A DNA stretch of 64,000 bases. Source: JABJOE01 sp964344145 (lineage in GTDB: Bacteria > Patescibacteriota > Patescibacteriia > UBA9934). Below are positions 7,447-16,083 of the stretch, piece by piece. Location of the stretch: the NCBI GenBank assembly GCA_964344145.1, contig CAYFME010000006.1, positions 8,894 through 72,893 on the forward strand. Direction: 5' to 3'. Each line of letters starts with the position of its first letter. Within the stretch, counting starts at the first letter, position 1. The notes below the pieces were generated by a model. The model was given only the letters and a program-made list of their open reading frames with translations. It was not told the DNA's origin and searched no databases. The position numbers were made by a program, and so were the translations under genes.

Positions 7447-9516
7447 ATGTCTATTCTTGAGAGAGAAGTCAGGTATACAAAGGGCGTCGGCGCGGTGAAG
7501 GCGCGCGATTTTGCGCGCATGGGCGTAACCACGCTACACGATGCTTTGTTTGATTTTCCGTTCCGCTACGATGATCTATCCGAGCAGGCCTCGATTTCTG
7601 ATCTGAAAGCTGGCCAAAAGGCAACCGTCCGCGGACGTATTGGATCAATCGCCAATCGCAAAGGTCGCAATAAGCGCATGACCATTACCGAGGCGATCAT
7701 TGAGGATGGCACTGGATCGATCAAAGCCGTTTGGTTTCATCAAGGTTTTCTTACAAAGACCTTGCGCACCGGTACGCTCGTGTCGCTCTCTGGAAAAGTA
7801 GACGATCGCTATGGTCTCTCGCTCGTGAATCCAGTGTACGAGGTCGTGGGGGACAGCAAAGTGACGAAGCATACGGGTCGTATCGTTCCGATCTATTCGC
7901 TCTCGGGCGCAATTACGCAGAAGCTTCGCCGATCAGTTGTGGAGGCGGCCATGAAGGGTCTGTCTGAGATTGAGGATTGGTTGCCCGAGGAAATCCGGAA
8001 GCGTCATCGATTGATCGATCTACACGTTGCGCTTTCTGATATCCACTTTCCAGATTCCTCGCGTGATCAAGAACATGCGTTGGAACGACTGAAGTTTGAT
8101 GAGTTTTTCTTACATCAGCTCCTGCACGCCAAGGCGCGCCGTGAGCTCAAGCGTCAGACGGCTCCGTCGATTGCCTTTAGTGAGGCGACGGTGAAAAAGG
8201 CTGTGAAGAGTCTGCCGTTTGAGCTGACCGACGCTCAGCGTAAGGCCGTGTGGGCCATTATTCAGGATATGGAGCGCGACGAGCCGATGAATAGATTGCT
8301 TGAAGGTGATGTGGGAACCGGAAAGACGGTCGTAGCAGCGTTGGTTGCGCTGAATGCCGCGGCAGAGACATGGCAGTCGGCTCTTTTGGCACCAACGGAG
8401 ATTCTCTCCGAGCAACACGCCAACACGTTGCAGAAACTCTTTGGTAACAAGCTGAACATCGCGCTGTTCACGCGCACGAAGCGACGTGTAGGCGACAAGG
8501 AAGTGACGAAGGCGCAGATGCTCGATGGGCTTCGCAACGGAAAGATTGATTTAGTTATTGGAACGCATGCTATTTTGTCTGACGACGTGTTGTTCAATCG
8601 ACTCGGGCTGATTGTGGTTGATGAACAGCATCGGTTTGGGGTGAAGCAGCGCCAGGCGCTTAAGGATCGCAAGGGTGACGCTGATGGTATTCCACACTTA
8701 CTTTCGATGACGGCAACGCCGATTCCGCGTTCTCTCGCGCTGGTACTTTATGGTGATCTGGATCGATCGTTGCTGGATGAGTATCCTGCCGGACGCAAGG
8801 CGATTGAAACGCGCATTGTGCCTGTTGGTCGTGAGGCAACGTTTTATGAGCGGATGCAAGAGCAGATGGATGCTGGGCGACAGATTTTTGTGGTTTGTCC
8901 ATTGATCGAAGAGTCGGATGCTCTTGGTGTGCAATCGGTCAACGAGGTGTACAGCGAGTTTAACAGCGGACCGTTTGCGGCGTACAACATTGGCATGCTT
9001 CACGGAAAGTTGAAGACAGCGGAAAAGGACGAGATCATGGGACGGTTCGTTGCTGGTGATTTGGATATGGTGATCTCGACCACCGTGGTTGAGGTTGGGG
9101 TGGACGTGCCAAATGCAACCGTCATGTTCATCGAAGGTGCTGAACGATTTGGCTTGGCACAGCTGCACCAACTACGCGGACGTGTTGGGCGAGGGGAGCA
9201 TGAGAGCTTTTGTTTCTTGCATCCTTCAGGTGAGCTTTCAGACTTGGCAAAAAGGCGTCTGCAAGCGGTAACGCAAACGCAAAACGGGTTTATTCTTGCC
9301 GACCAGGATTTAAAACTGCGTGGCCCTGGAAATATCTTTGGAACGTCTCAGTCAGGATTCGAAGCTTTCAAGCTCGGCTCCTACGCGGACGTTGATCTGA
9401 TCGCCGCCGCGCGCGATGAAGCAAAAGAGGCCTTGGATCACGATCCGGACTTAGATACGTGGCCATTGCTTAAGACTCGTGTCCTTGAGTACGTCGACGA
9501 GATTCATTTTGAGTAG
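7447..9516 (+). CDS. recG: ATP-dependent DNA helicase RecG
   Basis: 689 residues, the usual RecG length. The N-terminal wedge/OB domain (about residues 50-150) is followed by a superfamily 2 helicase with Walker A LLEGDVGTGKT near residue 280, the DEQH box with HRFG and motif III TATPIPRSL. The C-terminal helicase half holds QLRGRVGRG and the RecG-type C-terminus. RecG reverses stalled forks and processes recombination intermediates. It has its own promoter. Its stop abuts the stop of a convergent ABC permease gene. Confidence 0.96.
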   Translation: MSILEREVRYTKGVGAVKARDFARMGVTTLHDALFDFPFRYDDLSEQASISDLKAGQKATVRGRIGSIANRKGRNKRMTITEAIIEDGTGSIKAVWFHQGFLTKTLRTGTLVSLSGKVDDRYGLSLVNPVYEVVGDSKVTKHTGRIVPIYSLSGAITQKLRRSVVEAAMKGLSEIEDWLPEEIRKRHRLIDLHVALSDIHFPDSSRDQEHALERLKFDEFFLHQLLHAKARRELKRQTAPSIAFSEATVKKAVKSLPFELTDAQRKAVWAIIQDMERDEPMNRLLEGDVGTGKTVVAALVALNAAAETWQSALLAPTEILSEQHANTLQKLFGNKLNIALFTRTKRRVGDKEVTKAQMLDGLRNGKIDLVIGTHAILSDDVLFNRLGLIVVDEQHRFGVKQRQALKDRKGDADGIPHLLSMTATPIPRSLALVLYGDLDRSLLDEYPAGRKAIETRIVPVGREATFYERMQEQMDAGRQIFVVCPLIEESDALGVQSVNEVYSEFNSGPFAAYNIGMLHGKLKTAEKDEIMGRFVAGDLDMVISTTVVEVGVDVPNATVMFIEGAERFGLAQLHQLRGRVGRGEHESFCFLHPSGELSDLAKRRLQAVTQTQNGFILADQDLKLRGPGNIFGTSQSGFEAFKLGSYADVDLIAAARDEAKEALDHDPDLDTWPLLKTRVLEYVDEIHFE

Positions 9517-10272
9517 CTAGGCACGTTTCCAATGTACGAAGCGAGTTTCCACACAGTGAAATGCTAAGTTCAACGCGTAGCCCAATAAGCCCGTTATCAG
9601 GATGATGGCGTACATTTCTGGAATCTGGTAGCTGATTTGTGCGTCAATGATGCGGTGGCCCAAGCCTACCGTTGTTCCGATAAACATTTCTGTTACGACA
9701 ATCAGGACGAGGGCAAGGCTGATGGCATTTCTCAGTCCGATGAATGTCTGCGGAAGGCTTTCCCAAAAGAGAACATAGCGAAGCCGCTGCACTATAGTCG
9801 CGCCCATCAGTGTTGTTGCCAACGCGCGCGTTGGAGATGTGTTCATGACTCCGTAAGCAGTGTTGAAAATGATGATGAGGATGGAGGCGAAAATGGCGAC
9901 AGCGATTTTTGATACGTCACCAATGCCAAATAGTAGTAGAAAGAGAGGGAAGAGTGCGGCTGATGGGGTGGAGCGAAAGAAGTCGATGACAAATTCCATA
10001 CTTTCATACAGAGGCCGCTTATGTCCAAGCCAAATTCCCAGGGGAATGCCAAAAAGGGCAGAGAGCAAGAATGCCACCAACGTTCGTATAAGTGTTGCCA
10101 GAGCATCAGGAAGAATAGACTGAGTGTTAAGAACCTCCCATAGCGAATGCGCTACTGACAATGGGGCAGGGAGAAGGAACGCATCAACCAGCTCAAACTT
10201 AGACACGAGCGTCCAGATGATGAGGATCAGTAACGGGCCAATGGCTATGTGTTTCTTCATGGGTAATAACAT
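9517..10272 (-). CDS. ABC transporter permease, NitT/TauT type
   Basis: About 251 residues, with ~6 hydrophobic helices and the EAA-like cytoplasmic loop in the RALATTLMGATIVQRLRYVLFWESLPQTF region. It matches the SsuC/TauC permease family. The start is set at MLLPMKKH, overlapping the ATPase gene by ~74 bases; the frame is open further upstream, but that part lies wholly within the ATPase gene. Neither this ATG nor the next one (10260) has a ribosome site, so coupled translation is likely. It works with the two genes upstream as an importer; the substrate is unknown. Confidence 0.85.
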   Translation of the reverse strand: MLLPMKKHIAIGPLLILIIWTLVSKFELVDAFLLPAPLSVAHSLWEVLNTQSILPDALATLIRTLVAFLLSALFGIPLGIWLGHKRPLYESMEFVIDFFRSTPSAALFPLFLLLFGIGDVSKIAVAIFASILIIIFNTAYGVMNTSPTRALATTLMGATIVQRLRYVLFWESLPQTFIGLRNAISLALVLIVVTEMFIGTTVGLGHRIIDAQISYQIPEMYAIILITGLLGYALNLAFHCVETRFVHWKRA

Positions 10273-11002
10273 TGTGGAATACTTCGAGGATGTTTCTCTG
10301 TACAGACGTGAATGCGGAAGAGCCAATATCCTTGATTGATCGCGGACGTGAGATTGGATTGTTGATGGTTGCTGCGATGCGTGTCGGTCTGTTGGTGAAC
10401 ACGACGATTTGATCCGCGAGGTAGACAGCCTCTTCAATACTGTGAGTAATCAAGAGGGTTGTTGTGTGATGCTGTGAACAGTATTGCTGCAGGTAGTTGC
10501 GCAGACGAATCGTCCATTCGTAATCAAGTGCAGAGAACGGCTCGTCCAGGAGCAGCAGTGTTGGACGTACAATGAGAGCTCGCATGAACGCGAGGATCTG
10601 TCGCTGTCCACCGCTGAGCTGGTAGGGATATTTGTCCCAGTAAATCGGAAGATCGATGAGTTGTTGCATTTCCTCTACACGTTGCTCGATCACATCTTTG
10701 GCATGTCCTTGGAGTTCTAGAGGGAAAGCGAGGTTTTGTTTATTGGTTCGCCAAGGAAGAAGCGTGTCGCTTGAGCCCTGAAATACGTAGCTGAATCGAA
10801 GCGAGTCGAGGTCGTGAATCATGATTGTTCCGGCATCCTCGGTTTCTATTTGGGAAATGAGTTTAAAGAGCGTTGATTTCCCACAACCGTTTGGCCCAAC
10901 GAACACAGTGGTTTCTCCATTTGGAATCGTGAAAGAAACATCAGAGAATACCGGGTGGCCGTCGAATTGCTTTGAAAGATTGTCAACCGAAATGGTTGGC
11001 AT
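10199..11002 (-). CDS. ABC transporter ATP-binding protein, NitT/TauT type
   Basis: 267 residues with Walker A GPNGCGKST (about residues 36-44), Q-loop VFQGSSDTLLPW, signature LSGGQRQ, Walker B LLLLDEP and switch His in LLITHS. The PW after the Q-loop and the overall form match the SsuB/TauB group. The C-terminus after ~250 is short and His-rich (HEETHSHWPVTDPHH), possibly a metal-binding or merely unconstrained tail where the frame overlaps the permease gene. It lies 3 bases after the binding-protein gene. Confidence 0.92.
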   Translation of the reverse strand: MPTISVDNLSKQFDGHPVFSDVSFTIPNGETTVFVGPNGCGKSTLFKLISQIETEDAGTIMIHDLDSLRFSYVFQGSSDTLLPWRTNKQNLAFPLELQGHAKDVIEQRVEEMQQLIDLPIYWDKYPYQLSGGQRQILAFMRALIVRPTLLLLDEPFSALDYEWTIRLRNYLQQYCSQHHTTTLLITHSIEEAVYLADQIVVFTNRPTRIAATINNPISRPRSIKDIGSSAFTSVQRNILEVFHNVITHEETHSHWPVTDPHHLDARV

Positions 11003-11005
11003 ACG

Positions 11006-11995
11006 TTATCGGTAGATCAGATCCTCAAAGAGGATACGTTCATCGGTGACACCGTACTCGAAGAAGATATCGTAGAAGGTTTGCACGGCATCGATTTCTT
11101 CTTGCGTGAAGTTACGCGTCATGGCAAAGCGCATGATGGGTGCTTCCGCGATCAGTTCATCGGTCAGGGGCGTGTGGCCTTTAAGGTACTGTCGAGCCGC
11201 TTCCGGATCTGCGTACACCTCCTCAATAGAACGTTCCATGATGTCTAGCACGAGTGCTGTTGTGTTTGGATTTTCTTGAGCGAAATCTGTTCGTAGAATG
11301 CCGGCGCCACCGTAGAATGGATTTGCGATACCTGCAACCGTTGCCGGTGACTGAAGTTCGTAACCGATATCATTTGCTGTCACGACAGTCACCATGGGCT
11401 GAATGGCAAGCAGAACATCGATTTGACCAGAGTCTAGCGCCGTGGCCTGTAGACTTGGTGCGAGCTCAATGAGAGTCACGTCATCGATAGATACGTCAAA
11501 TTGTGCAAGAAGATGTTCGGAGATGGTGCGCCATTGGATGCCTGGAAGGATGCCAAGAGATTTCCCCGAGAGATCCTCGATACTCTCTATGTCACTTCCG
11601 TGTTTCACTAAAAATGCGTCGTTGATCCTTTCATCGTCTCCGCCTGTTCCCATGTAAATCTCAATCTGTCCCGGGTTCTGGTATGCGGCGATTCCGGCGA
11701 TTCCCATTGCTCCGCTTGGGGATGTCATATCGACTTGATTAGACATGAGGGCGTCGATGATTTGGTTTGGCGACTGGAATGTTGTCACCTCGACTGTAAG
11801 TCCGGCTTCTTCGAAGTATCCTTTTTCCAATGCCAAGAAGAAGGGGAGGGAGTGGACGACGGGTAAATCGGCGAAACGTACATGTGTCGTCTCTTCATCG
11901 ACGACGACCTCGTCGTCGTTCATCGTATAAGTGACCAGGGTCGCTGTAGCAGCAATCAGGACTACCACGAGGATGAGGAGTTTTGTGTAGTTCAT
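11006..11995 (-). CDS. ABC transporter substrate-binding protein, NMT1/SsuA-like
   Basis: 329 residues. An N-terminal hydrophobic helix (residues ~5-23) has no lipobox Cys, so it acts as a signal anchor or signal peptide. The mature part follows the NMT1/SsuA pattern: HSLPFFLALEKGYFEEAGLTVEV, a ligand-loop SPSGAMG and the hinge around GKSLGI. These proteins bind sulfonates, nitrate, thiamine pyrimidines or similar small molecules, and the sequence does not show which. It is first of three genes in the operon and is divergent from a TrmB-family gene that may control it. Confidence 0.88.
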   Translation of the reverse strand: MNYTKLLILVVVLIAATATLVTYTMNDDEVVVDEETTHVRFADLPVVHSLPFFLALEKGYFEEAGLTVEVTTFQSPNQIIDALMSNQVDMTSPSGAMGIAGIAAYQNPGQIEIYMGTGGDDERINDAFLVKHGSDIESIEDLSGKSLGILPGIQWRTISEHLLAQFDVSIDDVTLIELAPSLQATALDSGQIDVLLAIQPMVTVVTANDIGYELQSPATVAGIANPFYGGAGILRTDFAQENPNTTALVLDIMERSIEEVYADPEAARQYLKGHTPLTDELIAEAPIMRFAMTRNFTQEEIDAVQTFYDIFFEYGVTDERILFEDLIYR

Positions 11996-12000
11996 AGGTT

Positions 12001-12141
12001 TATTTGAGAAAGACTGTGACGATCATATCCCGTTCCATTGAACAAGGTAATATACGTTTATACATAGATATTTGATTTGGTTTTTTGACAAAATGAGGCC
12101 TTTTTGGTTCTCTTAACTCAATAAGTCAAGAAGGTTTGAAC
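12001..12141. promoter_or_regulatory. Divergent control region of the ABC importer and TrmB gene
   Basis: An AT-rich 141 bases. For the rightward gene TTGACA at 12085-12090 has a weak TTCTCT box 17 bases later. AAGAAGG at 12129-12135 is a good ribosome site for the ATG at 12142. Around 12050-12072 there is an AT-rich imperfect inverted stretch (TATACGTTTATACATAGATA), a possible operator. The TTTTTTGACAAAA context recurs before the second TrmB gene at 23371. Confidence 0.5.
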
Positions 12142-12885
12142 ATGTATTCAGATACTCTCGAGCAGATCGGCCTATCGGAGCGTCAGGCAAAGGTGTATGA
12201 GACTCTGCTTAGGGCGGGGTCAGTAACGGTCGGTCCCTTGGCCGAGCGCCTCGGTCTCCATAAGCAATCGCTATACGATACGCTTGCAGACTTGGAGGCC
12301 AAAGGACTTGTTGAAGTAGCCGTTGGAGATGGGCCCCGTGTATTTGGCGCCGTCGACCCGTCTGTTTTATTAACGCAACAAAAAGAACGCGGATTGCTAT
12401 TGGAACGCTTGGTGCCAGAGCTGAGTTTGCTGCAGGGTTCTGATCAGCATGTGAGTGATATCAAGACGTATGCCGGATTAAAGGTAGTGCACACGTTTCA
12501 TGAACAGATGCTGAAGCGGGCGCCAGAAGGATCTAACGTCGATGTGTTGGGGGCGGGAGGAGATATCTTTTTGGCCTTTGCAACAAAACGAGCATTCTTT
12601 GATCGATATGAGAATCGGCGTATCAAAAAGAAGATCACGCATCGACTACTCATGTTTCATAATCAACGGGTTACGAATCCTGCATATACAAAACGTCGAT
12701 ACGTGCAGGTACGCTACCTGCCAGACGCTTTGCAACAAATGCCCATGGCAACGCAGATTTGGCCTGATAGTATTGTCATGCTCTTGTTTGGTGAGGAGCC
12801 GCAAGTGGTACATATAAAAAGCAAACGAATCCGTGATGGATTCGTCGCTTACTTTGAAAGTTTGTGGGGCGTGGCTAAAGTGTAG
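12142..12885 (+). CDS. TrmB family transcriptional regulator (first copy)
   Basis: 247 residues. The N-terminal winged helix (about residues 5-70, GLSERQAKVYETLLRAGSVT then LADLEAKGLVEV) is typical of TrmB regulators. The C-terminal part resembles the short TrmB effector domain without the long sugar-binding extension. The frame starts at a TTG (12136), but the ATG at 12142 has a correctly spaced AAGAAGG. It is divergent from the ABC importer operon, so control of that importer is a reasonable inference. A terminator hairpin follows at 12966. Confidence 0.85.
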   Translation: MYSDTLEQIGLSERQAKVYETLLRAGSVTVGPLAERLGLHKQSLYDTLADLEAKGLVEVAVGDGPRVFGAVDPSVLLTQQKERGLLLERLVPELSLLQGSDQHVSDIKTYAGLKVVHTFHEQMLKRAPEGSNVDVLGAGGDIFLAFATKRAFFDRYENRRIKKKITHRLLMFHNQRVTNPAYTKRRYVQVRYLPDALQQMPMATQIWPDSIVMLLFGEEPQVVHIKSKRIRDGFVAYFESLWGVAKV

Positions 12886-12928
12886 GATCGTTGAGGTTCT
12901 TGAGTACCTATTCACATCCCATATCTTG

Positions 12929-12945
12929 ACCGATCGGTGAAGTTA
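12929..12945. promoter_or_regulatory. GACCGATCGGT element, copy 1
   Basis: Palindrome ACCGATCGGT followed by GAAGTTATGG. The same layout (palindrome, then AAATTATGG or AAGTTATGG) occurs at 42096 and 59192, and a palindrome-plus-TAAATTATA form at 13529. Confidence 0.5.
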
Positions 12946-12965
12946 TGGGGTAATGGATATAGAAG

Positions 12966-12991
12966 GACGCCTCTTGCAAGAGGTCTTTTTT
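12966..12991 (+). terminator. Terminator of the first TrmB gene
   Basis: CCTCTTGCAAGAGG palindrome, extended by GA/TC pairs around a one-base bulge, followed by six T. It overlaps the 5' extension of the next reading frame, which argues for a later start there. Confidence 0.6.
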
Positions 12992-13009
12992 CATTCACTC
13001 ATTACATTT

Positions 13010-13525
13010 ATGTTGAGGAGAGATTCAACGACTTGGAGAGTTGTTTTAGGTCTTTGTGAGACCGTTGAGGAGATCGCGGGAATCGCAGCACATGGCGTTT
13101 CGCGTCCTCGTGTCGCGATGACGATGGATCGCTACGAGTTTGCGCAAATGCGCGCCGGTGTCGAACGGGCTGAGTGGGCAAAAGCCATGTATGAGCTCCA
13201 ACGGAAGAAGCTTTTAAAAATTGATAAAAAGGCAGAAAAAGCAGAGATTTCATTTACAGAAAAGGGGAGGACGGAGGTACTAAAGGTGAAGATTGCCGCC
13301 TGTAAGGATCGCTTGCCATCTGGGCAGTCATGCTTGGTTGCTTTTGATATTCCCGAACGTGCCGCAAAAATACGGTACATGTTTCGAAAGTTTTTAAAAC
13401 AATCTGGATTTATGCAACATCAGAGGAGTGTTTGGATGTCGCCCTATAACGTCTCAGATGATCTACGACAACTCGTGAAGAGATTCAAGGCAGAGGATTG
13501 GATTTCTGTTTATACGGTGGTGTAG
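13010..13525 (+). CDS. PaaX-like regulator with Cas2-like domain
   Basis: About 171 residues from the ATG at 13010. The frame is open back to 12953, but that stretch contains the terminator hairpin of the preceding gene. The N-terminal half looks like a winged helix that includes a basic wing (KIDKKAEKAEISFTEKG). The C-terminal ~65 residues (SCLVAFDIPERAAKIRYMFR, then GFMQHQRSVWMSPY) match the Cas2-like ferredoxin domain of PaaX-family repressors. No cas1 or CRISPR array is present, so a role in transcription control is likelier than spacer acquisition. Related palindromes lie on both sides (12929 and 13529) and could be its own operators. Confidence 0.7.
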   Translation: MLRRDSTTWRVVLGLCETVEEIAGIAAHGVSRPRVAMTMDRYEFAQMRAGVERAEWAKAMYELQRKKLLKIDKKAEKAEISFTEKGRTEVLKVKIAACKDRLPSGQSCLVAFDIPERAAKIRYMFRKFLKQSGFMQHQRSVWMSPYNVSDDLRQLVKRFKAEDWISVYTVV

Positions 13526-13528
13526 TTG

Positions 13529-13564
13529 TTCGTATAATTTAACCGATCGGTTAAATTATACGAA
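13529..13564. promoter_or_regulatory. Perfect 36-base palindrome, GACCGATCGGT element, copy 2
   Basis: A perfect inverted repeat centred on AACCGATCGGTT with flanks TTCGTATAATTT/AAATTATACGAA. It lies between the convergent PaaX-like and radA genes. It could be a bidirectional hairpin, but has no T-run; its core matches the elements at 12929 and 42096. Confidence 0.65.
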
Positions 13565-13584
13565 TCGACCTACCTACCTATTTC

Positions 13585-14841
13585 TTAGCAGGAATAGTTT
13601 CCAATGCTCTTGATCGTCTTTGGAGAAATCGGTTTTTTAAACCCAAGACGATCAGCCTCTTTGATCCGTTTTTGCAAAAATGGCACCGAGCGGACTTCGC
13701 CTCCGAGTCCAAGTTCGCCAAACACGGCGATATCTTGTGCGAGAGGCTTGTCAGTTAGAGAAGAAATAATCGCGGCGCAGACAGCAAGGTCAGCGGCGTG
13801 TTCTTTTATTTTCATCCCACCAACGACGTTCACGTACACATCTTGTGCTGCCACGCTATGCTTTGTCCGTTTGTTGATGATGGCCAAGAGCATCTGCAGG
13901 CGACCGGCGTCATATCCTGATGTACGACGAATCGGATTGGCGAAGGTGCTTTTTTCAACGAGTGCTTGAATCTCGACGAGCACCGGTCGTGTTCCTTCCA
14001 TCAGGCATGTGACGACAGATCCGGGTGTGGCGGCGCGTTCTTCCAAGAAGCGGGCGGACGGGTTGTCGATCGATTCCATGCCCTTAGCTGTCATTTCAAA
14101 GAAACCGATTTCATCAGTGCCACCGAAGCGATGCTTGGCAGCGCGCAAGATACGGTAGATATTGTCTCGATCGCCCTCGAGCGAGAGTACCGTGTCGACA
14201 AGGTGCTCAAGCGTTTTTGGCCCAGCGACCGATCCATCTTTTGTGACTTGGCCGATGATGATGACCGGCACATTGCTCGACTTTGCGTAGCCAATGAGCT
14301 GTGCGGTTGCCGCACGTACAGCCGTCGGTGTTCCCGGGACCGTGTCGACGTCTTGGGGAAGGGCGGTCTGAATAGAATCGACAATCAAGAGTGATGGCTT
14401 CAATTTCTGCGCAGCGGCGATCACGTTTGCCACCTCAATCGTATTGGAAAAGGCGATGTTGTCGGGTTTGAGTCCAAGACGTTCAAGACGCATCGCGATT
14501 TGCCCTTGCGACTCCTCACCTGAGACGTAGAGGGCCTGTGCATTAGGTTTTGCCAACGATGCGGCGAGCTGTGCTACGAGCGTGGATTTTCCTACACCCG
14601 GCTCACCAGCCAAAAGCGTGACAGATCCCGACACGAGCCCGCCAGAGAGCACGCGATCGCATTCAGGAATTCCCGTCGACACGCGGGCTGTTGGTTCAGC
14701 GCTCGCAGATCCAAGGTCAACAAGAGGGGCGGCCGTGGTGGCCGTCCCTCCCTTGTCGCCTAGCGTCCCCCACTTACCGCACTGGGAGCATCGTCCTTGC
14801 CAACGAAGATACTGAGCATCGCAGTGTGAACAGTTTAACAT
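13585..14841 (-). CDS. radA: DNA repair protein RadA
   Basis: 418 residues. The N-terminal zinc finger (CSHC...CSQC, residues ~4-21) is followed by the RecA-like domain with Walker A GEPGVGKST, Walker B-like LLIVDS and the RadA signature KHRFG (a variant of KNRFG), then the Lon-protease-like domain with VGGMKI. RadA is a hexameric helicase that extends recombination joints and is needed for natural transformation in some bacteria. It starts 2 bases after the stop of the pilin-C39 gene, so it is the last gene of that operon. Confidence 0.95.
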   Translation of the reverse strand: MLNCSHCDAQYLRWQGRCSQCGKWGTLGDKGGTATTAAPLVDLGSASAEPTARVSTGIPECDRVLSGGLVSGSVTLLAGEPGVGKSTLVAQLAASLAKPNAQALYVSGEESQGQIAMRLERLGLKPDNIAFSNTIEVANVIAAAQKLKPSLLIVDSIQTALPQDVDTVPGTPTAVRAATAQLIGYAKSSNVPVIIIGQVTKDGSVAGPKTLEHLVDTVLSLEGDRDNIYRILRAAKHRFGGTDEIGFFEMTAKGMESIDNPSARFLEERAATPGSVVTCLMEGTRPVLVEIQALVEKSTFANPIRRTSGYDAGRLQMLLAIINKRTKHSVAAQDVYVNVVGGMKIKEHAADLAVCAAIISSLTDKPLAQDIAVFGELGLGGEVRSVPFLQKRIKEADRLGFKKPISPKTIKSIGNYSC

Positions 14842-14843
14842 AG

Positions 14844-16082
14844 CTATTGGTACATGCGCATGGCAAATTTAAGAGGTTCAAATACGTCCGTGACAGAGGC
14901 TTCAACAATACCAGAATTAGGATCGTTAATGGCAATGTTTCCGTTACCAGATTCCGCTAAACCGGTTAGCACAATAAAGTGACCGCCGCTGGTGAAGATA
15001 CTTGGCCCGACAGAGACGATGAAGATTTCGCCCTCTTCTAGCGCATTGTAGATGCCATTCGTATCGTCGATGGAGAAAATCTCACCATAGATTCCATTGT
15101 CGACTGCAATCGATGATTCGTTGAAGGCCGAGTAGTACGTTCCATTGCAGTTGCAGGCTGAATCACAGGCTCGGTGGCCTTCCGAGAGGTAGTATTGGGC
15201 GACGTAGCTTGGTGTAGCCTCTGCAACGCCAAAGGTGTGGTACACCATAGCGGCCGATGTTGGACCGCAGCCGGATGTTTCGACTGTTGTACCGCAACTG
15301 TAGTCGGTATCGTTTCCACGTTGCGTGTAGTACGTGACATCGTTTGTACCACGCGAGGCAACATCACTCTCCGTCACCGGTGGATCAGACAGATCTAGGT
15401 TGGCGATGTCATCAAAGGTGTCCTCTGTTGAAACGAATTCTGATTTAACCGCTCGGATCGTTAAAGAATCGTACGTGAGTAGATGAGGATCGATGAGAGT
15501 GGCCAACGTTGCTGCGCCAAGCAGGAGAATGACACCCGTGACCGCATTGCGTATGCGTTCCTTTGCTTTTCCGATGCGGCTGGTATTCCCGCGTGCCACC
15601 ATCCACTGTAGTCCAGCAATCATGAGAACGACGACGGCAATTAGCCCGCCGGCAGGGAGAAGCCAGTTGTAAACGGCTTCAATATATTCTCCAAGATAGT
15701 TGCTGACAACGGCATCGCCGTCCTGATAGGCGGGCGTGAACTCCAGCCCAGGGATATCGACACCCAGATTAGGATCCGAAACTCCCGTGAGCTCAGCCGT
15801 TGCTTCGTCCAACGTTTCGTTATCACCTTGCGCAAGAACCGTCATGGTGCCGTCGACGGTACATTGGATGCTATACCCGCTTACCACGCTATCGAGCGTT
15901 GCAATGGTCGTACAGTAGTCTTGGCAGTCGTCAATGCTCTCCATGGTCGATCCATCCGACGGATAGGGGTCGGTTGGCTCACACGTGCACTCGGGCGTGT
16001 CTTCGCATTCATCAAAATCACCAGCCAGCACAAAGCCCGGAAGCATCAGTGGAATGAGGAGAAAGATGAGAAGACGATGCAT
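14844..16082 (-). CDS. VirB2-like pilin fused to a C39-like cysteine peptidase
   Basis: 412 residues. A signal peptide (residues 1-20) leads to a Cys-rich region (CEDTPECTCEP and CQDYC). Two hydrophobic helices separated by a basic loop (LMIAGLQWMVARGNTSRIGK, then AVTGVILLLGAATLATLIDP) are typical of VirB2/TrbC-like pilins of Patescibacteria. After a ~45-residue linker the C-terminal domain is C39-like: Cys in SGCGPTSAAMV, His in GGHFIVLTG and Asn/Asp in INDPNSG. It probably cleaves peptide bonds in the wall or in a partner protein. The ATG at 16082 lies one base after the stop of the M23 paralogue, so translation is coupled. Confidence 0.85.
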   Translation of the reverse strand: MHRLLIFLLIPLMLPGFVLAGDFDECEDTPECTCEPTDPYPSDGSTMESIDDCQDYCTTIATLDSVVSGYSIQCTVDGTMTVLAQGDNETLDEATAELTGVSDPNLGVDIPGLEFTPAYQDGDAVVSNYLGEYIEAVYNWLLPAGGLIAVVVLMIAGLQWMVARGNTSRIGKAKERIRNAVTGVILLLGAATLATLIDPHLLTYDSLTIRAVKSEFVSTEDTFDDIANLDLSDPPVTESDVASRGTNDVTYYTQRGNDTDYSCGTTVETSGCGPTSAAMVYHTFGVAEATPSYVAQYYLSEGHRACDSACNCNGTYYSAFNESSIAVDNGIYGEIFSIDDTNGIYNALEEGEIFIVSVGPSIFTSGGHFIVLTGLAESGNGNIAINDPNSGIVEASVTDVFEPLKFAMRMYQ

Positions 16083-16083
16083 A

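Noticed and set aside
7125..7532. Minus-strand frame with the peptide PGRIRTYDFQLRKL
   Set aside because: It is antisense to tRNA-Arg and recG, another classic tRNA artefact.
12953..13009. Upstream start for the PaaX-like protein
   Set aside because: The extra 19 codons contain the terminator hairpin of the preceding TrmB gene, so 13010 is more likely. Not excluded.
13010..13525. Cas2-like domain as a sign of a CRISPR locus
   Set aside because: No cas1, other cas genes or spaced repeats are present in the window. PaaX repressors carry the same fold.
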